Assembly: GCF_000213175.1 (NCBI RefSeq)
Contig: NW_009799099.1
Span: 5,631,789-5,695,788, forward strand
Direction: 5' to 3'
Source: Neurospora tetrasperma FGSC 2508
Taxonomy: Eukaryota > Ascomycota > Sordariomycetes > Sordariales > Sordariaceae
Length of the DNA stretch: 64,000 bases
Part shown: one piece after another, positions 33,676-46,300 of the stretch
Layout: each line of letters starts with the position of its first letter
Position numbering within the stretch: the first letter of the stretch is position 1
Notes under the pieces: generated by a model
Told to the model about the DNA's origin: nothing
Databases searched by the model: none
What the model saw: only the letters and a program-made list of their open reading frames with translations
Position numbers and translations under genes: made by a program

Positions 33676-36197
33676 GTCCTCATGACTACTCTTTTCTTTC
33701 TTAGTCTCTATGATACCTATTTGTATTTGTTTCGTTGGCATGATACCTTTTCGGAGACAGCGGGATGGCGGAAATGGGGATGGGGTCAAATGGATGGGTG
33801 TACATAACAAGCGGACCGTGGTTTCGTGACGTGTGGATGGGTCTTGAATATTGAAATGAATTGACCGTTGGCTATGATTTAAAGTTCCTACATACTGAAA
33901 GCGAGTGCCTGACACTGTTTGCGTTTCTATTAACCTATCAACCTATCAACCTAGTACCCCTTCCGAACCCCGGCCCTTCCTCCTACCAACCTATTCACAG
34001 TCACACACCCATCACTCAACGCCTCTCGCCACGCCCTTCGCCAACCCTACTTGCATCCTCATCCCATCCGCCGCCCTCGCCGTCACCTGACTCCTCGTAC
34101 GCAGCTTCGGCTTCACCATACAACCCGCCGTCCTATCCATGACCAGTCCTTCTTCTCTAGCAATCAGGCCCATCTTGAATCTTTAACATCACCTTCTCCC
34201 ACAACACAACCTTAATAAACTCATACCTTCTGTACACCAAAGCCACAACAACGAGTTCGTAGATTCAGGTGAAGTTGAAGAGTTGGCCTTTTTCTTCTCT
34301 TTGTTCCCTCTTCATCCCCCTCAGCCCCTCTTCCTCTTCCTCTTCATCATCCTCTCTCCCCCAATCCCCCAAACCAACAACATCCTCACCTACACTCCGC
34401 TCAGCCAAAAGCTCCCTCTTGCGCCCCAACATCCACCCACCTCTATTACCATCACCTCGTATGTATACAGAACCACCTCAAAAGTCGGATAGGTCCCACC
34501 CCTCCTTTGATACATACGGTTTTAGACGTCAAAAGCGAGGGACGATGTTCATTTCGACTTGTTTTTGCCTTGTCCTTGGGTGTCCAAAGCTGTTCTTATT
34601 AGGTACCTACCTATCCATGCTCTTGAGCTTAGTTCCAAGCTACTCCAGGCGGGAGCTGCCATATTATCGGTGCCACCCTGATTCCAGTTTAGGTATCGAC
34701 GGGTAACGGCGGCGGTTCGGTTACACTACCTCTACAAGTAAGTACACCATGTAGCGAACACAATCCATCCCATAGTTCACATGATTTAGGCGAGTGCAGC
34801 GGCTCGGGTACCTAGGTAGTCAGTCCTCGGACCGTTCCTTTCGGCTGTCACTGTGATGACCCTCGAGAAAAAGTGACCTGTAATTTGGGGGATTTGGGGG
34901 TTTTGAGCTGGGTGCCCGATGTTTGGGCTCTTGTGTATGTCTGTCGGTAGAGGTAGTTAAATGGGGGAAGTTGACCCTAACCCTATTTGTTTCGTTGGGT
35001 GAGGGGGACCTATTGGGGGAAGGTGGGAGACAACGATGTCGCTGTCGTTCTTTTTTGGGGTTCTTAGTTCAACTTCATCCAAGAAAGGATTCCCTCTTTT
35101 TACCGTGGGCCATTTACCTTTTAATTTGTTTTGATAGTTCAAATCGACAAAAGTTGATTCATACAAGACAAACAATGTTCGCGCTGCTTACGGTGTTCGT
35201 GTCTTTCCACTCAGCATGTGATTATCTCCCTGGCTCTGTCATGCCATGATCCGACTTCCGATGCCAGACGCCCAGGGCGGGTGTCGGCGCCGATGCATCG
35301 GGCCGTGTCGTGTTTACATGGCCCCCCTCACAAGAACTTATTCACCCTTTTCATTTATTCATTCATCTTCATCATGATCATCATCATTATTGTTCTTGGC
35401 CGTCTTTTTCCTTCCATCTGTTGATGTTTGTCCTTCCCTTGGTCAATCCCAGACAGTGACATACGGTGCTGTGCGGGGAAATGCAATTCAACACTGGAGT
35501 TCACTAGGGACCACCAAGAAAACACCGGACCACTCAGTGACGAGAACCCCACCGCATATCAGGGTCTTGTGTGAAGCGGTCCCCTGGAAAGAGCGTGATA
35601 GACCCTGCACCTCCCTGCGCTTTTGGCGGCAACAGCAGCGGCGCGTGGCACTGGATGTGGTCCAGTGGATTCCCCAAAACAAAAACAATTGTCGCTGTGG
35701 TGTGGAAGTGACAGGTCTTTAATTGACCAATGTGTGTGGCCTGACAAGGCGAATGGAGCAACCCTCTCATTGACTTGAGAAAGAACCCCAATCTCAAACG
35801 GCCAGTCCAGCCCACGACAGCACACCGCCAGATCCACAATGTGGATGGATCCCAACCTAAACCACTTGTCCTCAACAAGGCCACCATCCATCCACGCCCA
35901 CGGTCCAAGGCTACCTATTGTTTATCTGATTGTTTGTTGTTGGAGACGGCTTTCCTGTCCAGTTGGAGTCCAAACCGCCAACATTCCTCATGTCGGACAT
36001 CATTTGTTAGGGCGGCGAATCACTTGTCTTGTGGTACTTGTCTCAATCTTTACCCCTTTTTCCCCTCCCGGCGCCCGGTTCCCCTCAATATTGGGATCCG
36101 GCCGATGCGGGGCACACTTGACACACGGCACACACAAGTCATTGAGAACCCGCCGACCCGGAAACGGTCCCGGTCCTGGACCCGGGCCTAATAACAA
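33676..36197. other. Intergenic, no supported gene
   Basis: 2.5 kb between two same-strand genes. It includes C/T-rich runs (33950-34480), two CCCTAA units at 34975-34986 and a palindromic GGTACCTAGG at 34808-34817. No coding region that I can support. Confidence 0.5.
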
Positions 36198-38698
36198 ATG
36201 GCGGTGCTTCCACTGCCCGATCTCGGGACATGGCTGTTCCGTCGCGGTGACGCGGACCGCAAACGGGTCGCCGCCGAGAACCCCGTCACAATTGTCAAGC
36301 AGCTCGACGGCCACATCAAGACACTCAAACAAGCGAACCTGCCTCACTCACTCAAGGATTCCGAGAAGGACGCCCTGGTTGGCGCCATGCTGCTCATGGG
36401 CAAGAGCCTCCAAGACGCCCTCAACATGTTCATGGCCGAGGTCTTGCCGCATGACGAGTACCCCAAGGGATGGAACGAGGTGCTCTCGGGCACCCTCGGC
36501 GGCCTGCAGAGGGCCCTGGCCGACACACTCGTCACCCTGGAACGCCCTCATGCTGCCGAGGCCGGTCTCAGTATGAAGCAGCACCAGGAGTCGTTGAAGA
36601 CCAGGACCCTCAGTCTGGAACTGGATGAGACACTGCCACAGGTAGTCAAACCCGGACTCAACAGATCGGAATCAGCACCAGCCGGCACCACCACCACCAC
36701 CACAACAACAGCAACACAAGGAGAAGGGGAAATCTCACCCGACTTCCCGCCCCTCGGCCCTCCCTTGCCTCTCCGCCTCGCCCCCGTCCCCGAACGCTTC
36801 GAGCCCGCCTATGAATACCGCGACCTGGCCGCCGAGAACCCAGGCGTTAGCATGGCCGTCATCCAGGAACTACGTGCCGAAATGCGCGTCAACGCCGCCA
36901 TTCAGCTCGCCATTGAATCACTCGAGTTCACCGAGGGCCAACTGCAGCTGATAAAGCAAGTGGACCGAGCCGCTGGCGGAGCCGACTTTGAGCCTGTCCA
37001 GCAGCACTTTTACGAAGGGTACGATCGCATCCTTCGCCGGGCCGTTGAGCTTGAGCGCCGTCATGCGAGCAGCGAGGTGCCTGTCCCTGTGTCGCAGCCA
37101 CCACCCCGTGGTGACAACCAGAACCATCAGAACCGGCCTCAGACCAGCCACACGCAAAATTCGGCCCAGCTTAGTCCCACCTCTTGGAGGCCGCGCCCGC
37201 CGAGGAGGATAAGTCTCGTTACTATCCCACCTCCCCATGAAGCAGAGGCTCATTCTCGTGGTGGTGGTGGTCAGAGACAGAGTAGCTATAACCAGCAAAA
37301 GCGGCCGGGGACGGCGCCAAATGGTGGTATGATGCACAGGAAGCGGAGCATCATGTTTAACGATGATGGGGACTTTTCCGATTACGCGTCGACGCTGGGC
37401 AATTCGCGGTCATATTCGAATCTGAGGTCGAGCCAGGGGTCGCATGGATCAAGAGGTTCGATGGAGGCCATGACTATGAGTCCGACCGGCCAGGCGTTTG
37501 ATCAAAGGGCGAGAGCGAATGTGCGGAGGAGTACGGTGCATGGGATGGTGGGGATGGGGATCAGGGAGGAGGGTATGTCTCATTACTTTCGACATGATTT
37601 GTTTAAGTGGTTTAAGTTTAAAGGTGTACTGATATGAACGGACAAACAGATGAACGACCACAACATTCCCGAGGTCTCTCACAGTCCCAACAGCTTGACC
37701 CACCCACCCTCCGCCGCCGCCTCTCTTTAGCCGATGAACTCGCCATGGCCAGCAACACCGACAGTGACTCCTCCAACTACGGCGACGACGACAACGACGA
37801 CTACTACCAGGAAGACGGCGACGGAGGTGGCGGCGGTGAAGAAGAAGACGAAGAGTTCGGCGAGTTCGGCGAAGTAGGCGAAGCAAGCGTCATCCAATCC
37901 GAACTCGGCAGCGGAAGTGATCGGGGCCTAGCCAGTCCTCGGACCCCTGGATCAGCAGTAGGACCAGGTCCAGGTGGCTTTGTACGTGGCATGGTACACG
38001 GTGGGCTTATGGCGGCGGCGGCGGGGGGGAACAACAATATGATGAACTTGAACGACTCGATACACTCGCGTGGCTCGTCACTCGATTCGATCCCCATGAG
38101 CGAAGGGTTGGTGGGACAAATACCGCCGAGTGAATACGGGAGTCAGTTTGACGAGGGGAGCACGTACGGTGGTGGTCGGGGTTACGGAGGAGGGTACGGA
38201 GGAGGGTACGGGGCCACACACAGCAGACAGGTATCGAGCGTGAATATCGACGATAGGATATCGTATGTGCCTTCTACATGGGGGAATGTCTCTGCTGTGG
38301 AAGAAGGAATGGAAGAAGAAGAAGAAGAAGGACAACAACGACTACAACAATATGAACAAGAAGGGGAGGAAGAAAATGAAGAACTAAGAAGCCTAGGAGG
38401 TCGGCGTCTATCGGGATACTTCCCCGGTGCGGGCCGGTACGACGGGGAGTACGATGACGATAGGGACTACGGCGATGAGGAAGAGCATGATGACATGGAT
38501 GAACAAGAAGAAGAAGAAGGGCATAGTAGGTACGCGGACGAAGATGCAGGAATGGATGGGGGAGGAGATGATCATGACCGCAGTGGTGAAGCGTCGGCGG
38601 ATGAGAACGAGGAGTTGACGGAGATTATCGAGCAGTTGAGGCCGTACATGATGCTGGGTGGTGCAGCGAGCAGCAATACGGGGAGGGTCTCTGCGTGA
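36198..38698 (+). CDS. Large disordered protein of unknown function
   Basis: 807 aa from exons 36198-37572 and 37650-38698 (77-nt intron, GTATGT donor, TACTGAT branch site, AACAG acceptor; the split codon gives Asp). Residues 1 to about 115 are a helical, ordered-looking domain (PLPDLGTWLFRRGDADRKR, then KDSEKDALVGAMLLMGKSL). A second helical block at about 205-285 (VSMAVIQELRAEMRVNAAIQ) may be coiled coil. The rest is low complexity: a Thr run near 165, Gly-, Ser- and Gln-rich linkers, GYGGGYGGGYG, and strongly acidic Asp/Glu stretches in the last 330 residues. RRRLSLADELAMA looks like a basophilic kinase site (RRxS) at the start of exon 2. There is no membrane segment or known domain. A scaffold or regulatory role is possible, but I do not recognise the family. 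Confidence 0.8.
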
Positions 38699-39685
38699 AA
38701 TTACATCTACATCTGGCTGCAATGAGCATCATTCAGGCACGGAGAGGAGCAAGCGTGCATGACATGGACAGTAGCATGCCCGGCTGCATTGAAATCAACA
38801 GCCGACTTCTCCGTTTAGCCTGAATCAACAAAATCAAGAAGTGGTGGAGTGGTGGACGATGAAAAAAAAACGACAAAACCTGCAGACCTGCGTACAACCA
38901 AGGACTTGGACTTGGAATCAAGAAGGGATTTTTCTTTTGTTTAAAAGGTCCGTAGTTAACCCCCCAACCTACAACTTTAGCATATTACAAACATAGGTAC
39001 AGGTAGTACAGTAATGTGTACGGATAGCATACCTACCTCTACTATAGGTAGTATATTGGGTACCTAGGTTGACAGGTAACACGGGATAGGTAGCGGCGTG
39101 GCGTGGGCCTACATGTTAAGTCTACCTAGGTACACTATCCTAGAAACGTGGATGATCAAAGTACGTTACTTCTATTGTTGCAAAAACACATCTGCGTATA
39201 TTTCATGGGCAGTGAGTTAGTGTAGTGTATGGTTGACGGAGACGTGTTTTGGAAGTACCTCTAGGTAGGAGAGAAGTAGAGGAGGACCATCTATGTCTAG
39301 GGGAGCACGACTTATCCTCTACCTCCAGTAGCTGGGGGCCCTTAAAAAATGCAATCATGTCATGTTATGTCATCAGATATAGACTTATACCTGTACCTCA
39401 GTATTATTGTTCACGCCGAATTTCTACTCGTAGAGATATTCATCCTCCTCACATTCACTCAATCACGATCTTGTGCTATATGTTGCCATCTCGAATTAGC
39501 TAGGTAGGTAGGAATTTCCCGCTGCTTCATTTTCTTTATCCCCTGCCTTGAGGTACCTACCTCTAGGTAGGTAGGTAGGTAGTTTATCACTAAAACAAAA
39601 GAAAATCATCCTCCAATCCTTAATCCATTTAGTAACACCTTATTCCATCCCCATTTAATCATACCTGTCTGTACCTAGGTAATCC
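38699..39685. other. Intergenic rich in AGGTACCT motifs
   Basis: 1 kb between convergent genes with the densest set of AGGTA/TACCT palindromic motifs in the window (about 39000-39680), including an AGGT tandem at 39564-39582. No coding region. Confidence 0.6.
39551..39582. repeat. AGGTACCT / AGGT tandem
   Basis: AGGTACCTACCTCTAGGTAG followed by further GTAG units; it is self-complementary in part and could fold. It belongs to the palindrome family seen in other intergenic gaps. Confidence 0.75.
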
Positions 39686-41798
39686 TCAAACCATCTCCCT
39701 CTCTTTAGCCTCCCTCGCCTCCTGCCTACTACTCGTCTCCTGCCTACTCGTCGCCACACAAGTCGTAATAGTCGTCACCTTCTTCCCATGTCCCAATCCC
39801 ATTCCCATTCCCATCCCCCTCTCCGGCAATCCCCTCGCCATCCCCACTGGGCCTCCCCGTCCCTGTCCCTGCCCCTGCCCCGACTCACGATAAGGAAACT
39901 CATCCTGCCAAACCAATTTCCTCTCGCTCCCCGCTGGACTGATCCTCCCCGGGATATCTTCCTCCGACGACCCTCCTGCGTTCATATGCAGAGGTATGTT
40001 GCTGCTATGATGACCACCACCACCACCACCACCCTCGCCCAACACCTCACTAATCGGCACACTCTTCATCTCAATCTCGTGCTCCACCTGGATCTCCCCC
40101 GGTCGACAACGATGATTGCTGCCAGAGCGCATAGCACTACCGCCGATACTATGTGCTGATCTGTTATGTGTTCCTCGTTTACCTGATTGCTCGGATGATT
40201 TGCCGTCTCCATGCCCATGTCCATATTTTCCGCCGTGGCCGCCGCCGCCCAACTTGGATCTTTTGGAAGCGTCATAAGCGCCTTTGGTCTTGGCGTATAG
40301 ATCGGAAAGAAGCATCTTGGGGAAGACTTTGATGACGAGGGGCTTAAGTGCCGGAGCGGAGGCGCACATGATGGCGATGTTGACTTCAATGCAGGACCAG
40401 ATGGCTATGGAGACGCCCATGACTGTGTTTTTCATTTTGTCAGCACCTGTACCTAACAGGCAAAGTGGAAGAGTTGACGAGACTGGGAAGAACACGAAGG
40501 GAAAGAAAGAAACATACCAGACTGCTCCTCCGCCGGCGCCGCCCCAATCTGCTGCAACGACGACAGTCGCACGATACTCATGACACTCGCAAACATGCCC
40601 ATACCAAACAGACTCGTCAGCACCAACTTTTGTTTCTTGGGGATCTGCAGCTTCCACAGCAGCGGAATGGGGATAATTGCCAACACCAAGTCCGACGCAA
40701 TGTTGATTCCCGCATTGGCAAAAGTGATGATGTTCTTGTCCATGCAGACCCCCTTGGGAGCCCGTTCGCGCCGGACCATCTCCCACCAGAGATTGATGGG
40801 CCAGCAGGTGAAGAAAGTGCCGAAAACGGTCCAGAGCCCGTAGATGACGACGAGAACGAAATAGATCTTGAAGAACTTTTGCATCCGTGGAGTGCGGAAG
40901 ACGCGGTAGCATTGGACCGTGATGGACATCTTGACGAACATGAGGGCGAGGGAGTAGATCCAGATGGTTGCCCATAGAGCCTATCATTGGGGAGTCATGT
41001 CAGTCAGTCAGGGGCTGAGGTCTATGTCGATGCAGGTTTGGTTTGGTTGAACTTAGGCAGAGGCACTCACGTATAAAAACCCAACAACCTCATCTTCACT
41101 CATCAGATGCCTCCCTAGTCCAGCTTTGATCTCTGCGAAAAGTCATTCATTGTCAGTCCGCATGTCGTCATTGCGGGGGGAGATATGAGAGAAAAGAACC
41201 GAACTTACGCATCATTACAACAGTAAGATATGCGATCGACGATATCTGTCAGCCAGGGTAAATAGGTAGAAGTAAATATCAGCCCATGTCATGTCCATTG
41301 AAGTTGCCTTTCGATCTCCTCTCCATCCAGCAGTGATCGACAGACACCCAACAGGGCAAGCAACCAGGGGGAATAGCTTCATCCCCGTCACCGCCCCCCA
41401 TTCTTCCCTGCCGTTGTAAACCTGTGGCATCTTATCCATGTTGGCAAACATCATCATCACCACCAACCCCACGTGGTACATGTAAAGAGCGGCGTAAGCG
41501 CGGCCCGGTCCGCGGTCCGTTTCATTGTTTGTTCTCTTCCAGCTCCAGCTAGGAAGTTCCCCAACAACAACAAGAACAACCACAACACCATCCATCGTAA
41601 ACCTCAGGACCCAAAAAAAGAAATAATAACAAAGAAAAGAAAACTCACCATCGACCCAACAATATAGTAATCATCCGACCCAACATTCTGAACCAAAACC
41701 ACCCTCGTAAACAGTCGGAAACACACAGTAATAAAGGCCAGTGTGGTGAATATGATGTCCACCACCACCACCGCCACGGCCCGGTCGGCGATCCGCAT
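39686..41798 (-). CDS. Rhodopsin-like seven-helix membrane protein
   Basis: Integral membrane protein of the fungal rhodopsin-like family that includes Pth11-related receptors; no CFEM domain. Five exons: 41798-41649, 41245-41209, 41132-41071, 40980-40518 and 40452-39686, 492 aa. The small exons 2 and 3 restore the family signature: DDYYIVGSM, then SIAYLTVVMMQIKAGLGRHL, then a helix ending LALMFVKMSITVQCYRVF. Later come FTCWPINLWWE, GVCMDKN and ASDLVLAIIPIPLLWKLQ, all conserved in this family, and a charged loop before the last helix. From about residue 310 a cytosolic tail is Gly/Ser/His-rich, with GGGGGGG and GMGMGMGLGHG. Exon 5 has two in-frame acceptors 6 nt apart. Intron 1 is unusually long (403 nt). 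Ligand or signalling role unknown. Confidence 0.85.
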
Positions 41799-44700
41799 TT
41801 TGACGACGTCGGCAGGGTGCTATCGCCTGGATAGCATTCTCCGCTTCTTTTGCCTTTGTCGTTATTATCTCTCTCGTTATCTTGATTCGGTGCTTGCTGG
41901 TCGTAGTAGTTAGGTATTGTCGCTTCCCCGATGTAGCGTATGTTTGTTCACCCTTCAAGGGGAGATTGGTAGCAAGGAGTGGATAGATCCGGTGGCGAAT
42001 GCCTGATGTTGACGGGTGGGAGAGAGTTCGGGTAAGCTGATGTTTGGGTGGGTGGTTGATTATACACGTTGAAGTTGCCCAGGTGGGTTGAAATCGACAG
42101 TGTCGCAAAAGTCTCGAGGAAGGAAAGTTTCGGCAAGCACACAAAAAAGATGGGAATCTCTCTCCCACGGACGGCACGTCTCCAGAGTGCCGGGACTTAT
42201 ATCAGGGCTCCGTGTATTTACCAGAACTTGTATATTTCTTCTCTCCCTCTTTCAGTGCGGTGTGTGTGTCTGTTTCAACTTGGCGTGTTATCGAGGGCAG
42301 CACAAACGCAAGAAGGGGGTAGTATTCCGTCACGGTAGTAGTCGTTTGAAGTGTGGTGTTGGCTCGTGGGCTTTGACAACTATTCGACCATTTGGGATCT
42401 GGAGATCAGGTCACGCACAACACATGGTGGACCTAGGAGACTCCTCGTGCTGATTTGGATGGTCAAAATGGAAAAAGTAATTGGAGACGGGCAGATCTCG
42501 GCCATCCGCACAGATGCAAGACCGGCAACTAGGCCGAGGGTGGGAAGTAGGCAGGCTTGAGCTAGTTGAAGGAAAGAGAGGAAGGTGACGGTTGTTCCGC
42601 ACGCGGAACGGAGGATTTACAAAGCGTCCGAGCCAAATTCTTGGAGTCCATGGATCGACCAGACACCTTGCGTATGTCGAGTACGCCGAGTTGAGATCTT
42701 TGTGACTGACTTGATACACCCATACAACGACCCACGCACTATGTATGCTTATACGAAGCCCTCTTCGAATGATGGCTGTGGCTTGTCTAAGCCCTCAAGG
42801 TAAGGGTCGGCAGGGATGGACCGAATAGGGTCCATGGGGGGCCAATGTCTTGGGACAGTTGGTGTGCCCATCAAGGTTACAGGTATCCAAGAAGGAAGGA
42901 ATCAGAAACATGCAGTGTCTTGGGACGAGCTTGGGTTGAGGGCTTGGGGCGCCGAGTTACGTACATAGTCCCGGCCATCATTCCCGATTTACCCTTCGCC
43001 AATCAGATCCTTGAGGGTTCTGTTTCGATAGTAGACTGCTGCGTGTCTGGGCGCGATGAACCAGATTGGTCTTTGCAGGGAGGATGGTTTGAAGCAAGGG
43101 ATGATAGTCTTATTTCCAGCTCCAGCACAACGGATATGATACATTTTTTTGGTCCGGCAAACTATTGTGTGCTTGCAGAGCACGAAGACATTACTTGTTT
43201 GGGAAATGGGAGTCCAAGCGAGGATGCATTGTCAGGTCTTGTCAGGGACAATAAGGATGGGTTCGGAGTAAGAGCAAATGGACCATGTGGAGATAGACAA
43301 TACACGTGGGTTCCATTGCGAGTCTGTTCCTGGATTTCACCATGTGCTAAGACCCTTGGTGCTTGCGAGAGCCAACGATCTCCGCTGTCACTTGACGTGA
43401 AGAAGCAAGATCCATTGCGGGGAGAGGAAGATAAGAGAAGGGGTGAAGATGGCTAGTACCTATGGACCATTGTTTCGGAATGAGTGGTAACAAGAAATGG
43501 GCGAGGACCACGAAGCATGAGAATCGGTTGAGCTCACGCAGACAGAACTCCAGAATGTTAGGATCCGTACTTGGCAAGCTTCATGATCCTTCCGACGCAC
43601 GTGTTTCGCCTGCCCTTGTAGTTCTCGTTCTCCTCAGCTGAAGGCAAGGTAAAAAATTGCTTTGACGGCCGAGATAGCCAAGCTCAAGGTGAGCTCATCA
43701 GAAGCAATTCTTCAGCGGGATCTCGATGGACAATGTAGAGGACAGAGCTCTAGAACCTCAAGAGAAGCAAGGCCATTCATTCATTGTTAACCCATCACCA
43801 ATGTGAATTCGATCAAGTCTCAACTTTGTCGTCATATCCGAACGACCTATCGATAGTGAGAAATGATGCGCAATGTCGAGGCTCTGGTATTGACGCTTGA
43901 ACAGGAAAGTGATTCGCAAGTGAGGACGACGGCCGAGGTAGCCAATTAGAGGAAGAAGCATGCCCGAATCGAGTACGCCATGGATACCCTATGTGATTGA
44001 GCACAGGCATCGTTGCCGACGATAGATCCAGACAATGGCCGATCTTCTGGGGTATGTTTGGGAATATTGAACATATGATCGACTAGTCGAGTGGTTGGTG
44101 GTGGTCACGAAAAGTCCCTGTCTCGCTCAGGCCCTCGCTCCGATCACGTTGATCATGGAAGGGAAAGGGTGCCTGCCCCTAACGAGGCGGGGGAGGGGGA
44201 GAAAAAGAAAAGTGACAGCTAAAGTCGACGTTCGCTTCAAGGGAACCTTGATAGCTTTGCGGCCACCGTCCCGACAAGATGGAAGTTCAATGTGGTGAAT
44301 GGTGACTGCCGTAACGTGTGACACCATTGACGGCAATCGCAAGGATCGTGACGGCGTTGTAAATGCCGAGGAAGGTGTGAAAGCGCCACCGTGTTTTCTC
44401 TCAGTTCTGTTTTGTTAGTGTCTGTGTCCGTCCGTGCAGTGCAAATCACAGGATGCACTAACAATTCAACATGTTGGCTGACAACCAACGAACCAGACTT
44501 CCACCTCGGCCCGCTCCATGATGCGAAATCTCCCGTTTCAAGGATCAAAAAGATCTTTTTCGTCTTGGTCCTAGAAATGTACCTGCCTTTTATTGCCGTA
44601 GCAATCTTGGCTCAACGAATGTGCAAGATGAGGAAGTGTCCCCGAAAGACAAGAAGTCAGAATCCGGTAGCGAACATACGGCGTTACAGTCTGTATCAAT

Positions 44701-46300
44701 GTACCGTCATTACGTTACGTCTTGGTAACGAACCGTAACACTCGGTACCAACCCTTTCTTTCAACAACCAGCCAACCACGTCCCATACCTCTACACTATG
44801 TACGAGACGGCATGCCCTTCCGTTGTTCGCTGCAAGGTATAGGCGACCCTGTAATCCCACCCACACTGGGAAAGTGACCCTCGGTAGGGATCCGTCGGCG
44901 TCTAGACTTAGACGACGAGCCATCAGAACTTTATCGCCGTGCTCGCTTCCTCTCCCGTTTCCGTGTTCTTTACCTACCCTTCCTTTTGCGTCCTTGCCAA
45001 TGCGTCTCGCTAAAGCATGACAACTTACGATTTCGCAGATAGCGAATGCAAGAGAAAAGGATAAACGCGGCAGAGGATGTAACGCAAGGGACATACGCGA
45101 GGTGGAGAAGGGTATTGTGAAAAAGAGGAAGCTGGAAAATATTTGACGCCACCATCTCCACGTGTGCGTTATCGAGCCTCTATTTTCTTGAGACTGATGA
45201 GGTCGGTTTGGTCCGTGACGTTGTTAGGAACGGGAGTTTGGGAATCAATGGAGGAGCAGCCTTGATTCCATGGACAGAACGCTCTTCCTGGATGATCTTT
45301 GTTTTTGTTGGTTTTTTTTTTCAGAACAAGACCGATGCTGAATGCTGGAAGTCTTGATTCTCATGCGCCCCGACCGGGACTATATCAAGTCTCAGACGGC
45401 CGGGTGTTGTTCCATCAACCTTCCCAATGGCCCGTCAATGGACTCCAGGCAGCTCAACCAGGGCAACCCCATCGTTCGACAGAGCATTGCCTCGCCCTAC
45501 CTACAGAAAAAGAAAAGAGATTCACATTCGGATCCGACAGACTGGTAAGCTAGGTAGATAGAGAACCTGAATGCGCTGGAAAAGAAGAAAAAGGAAATTG
45601 AAAGAAAAAGATTAGAAATAAGAAAAAGATAAAAGTAAAAAGAAAGAAAGAAAAAGAAAGTCGCTACCTCTTAACAGGGCCTTGCCACGTGGATTTTGTT
45701 CAGCTGAGACTTGTGACAGTAGTAGGTACCTACCTTAGGGGTAGGTTTGTAAGGCCTTCTATTTTTTCAATATCTTCGTTTCTTCCCATGGCATTATTGC
45801 AACTGAACACCGAGGTGGCGAGAAATGGAACAAGCCGATGCACGAGAAATAGAAACCAGGGCATGCCATTCAGAGTTTCCATGTTGACAGTACCTGGGAG
45901 AAATTTGGTGCAATGGACGGGAGTATTGTATAGAAACAAGTTTGCACAGGTAGACCAACCCACATGAGCTGAGCGGACTAAACGATACAAGTCCTGAACC
46001 AATGTTGTTATTGATCTATGTCTATAGTATCAGATTAAGAAAGGTCGTATAAAGAATAATAAAGAAAAAAACCATCGCATGCGAAACAATTTTGCGTGGG
46101 CGTTTGAACGATCGACAAAAAAGGGGTATCCCAAAGATCTAAGCTTTCTCGTCATGTCCACATGGCTTTTTTGAACACCCAAGCAACTTAAACACCAACT
46201 CGTCAACTCATCCCCGTCACTCGTGATGTACGTACCTAGGTAGGAACCTCTAGGCAGCATCCATCACCACACCGTAAATCCTCCAATTCATGTTCATGAC
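41799..46300. other. Long intergenic stretch, no supported gene
   Basis: 4.5 kb. A plus-strand open frame at 42845-43456 and another at 44391-44738 lack domains and convincing composition, so I do not call them. A purine-rich tract lies at 45578-45660 and AGGTACCT-type motifs near 45722 and 46228-46250. Confidence 0.45.
45578..45660 (+). repeat. Homopurine tract
   Basis: About 83 nt almost entirely A and G (GAAA and AAAG units with few interruptions) on the plus strand. Such tracts can adopt triplex structure and are prone to length change. Confidence 0.75.

Noticed and set aside
34975-34986. Two CCCTAA telomere-type units
   Set aside because: Only two units, 1.2 kb from the next start codon; not a telomere and too far and too short to claim as a promoter element.
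36198-37637. Reading the disordered protein as two separate genes
   Set aside because: A GTATGT donor, TACTGAT branch site and CAG acceptor join the two frames in phase, so one two-exon gene is simpler.
42845-43456. 203-codon plus-strand open frame
   Set aside because: Reasonable length, but no motif, no upstream signals and no coding-like codon bias that I can see; not called without transcript support.
44391-44738. 115-codon frame with a signal-peptide-like start
   Set aside because: The hydrophobic N-terminus is the only protein-like feature; the remainder does not look coding.
44696-44760. Repeated GTAAC/GTTAC words
   Set aside because: Scattered and imperfect; no consistent unit or symmetry.
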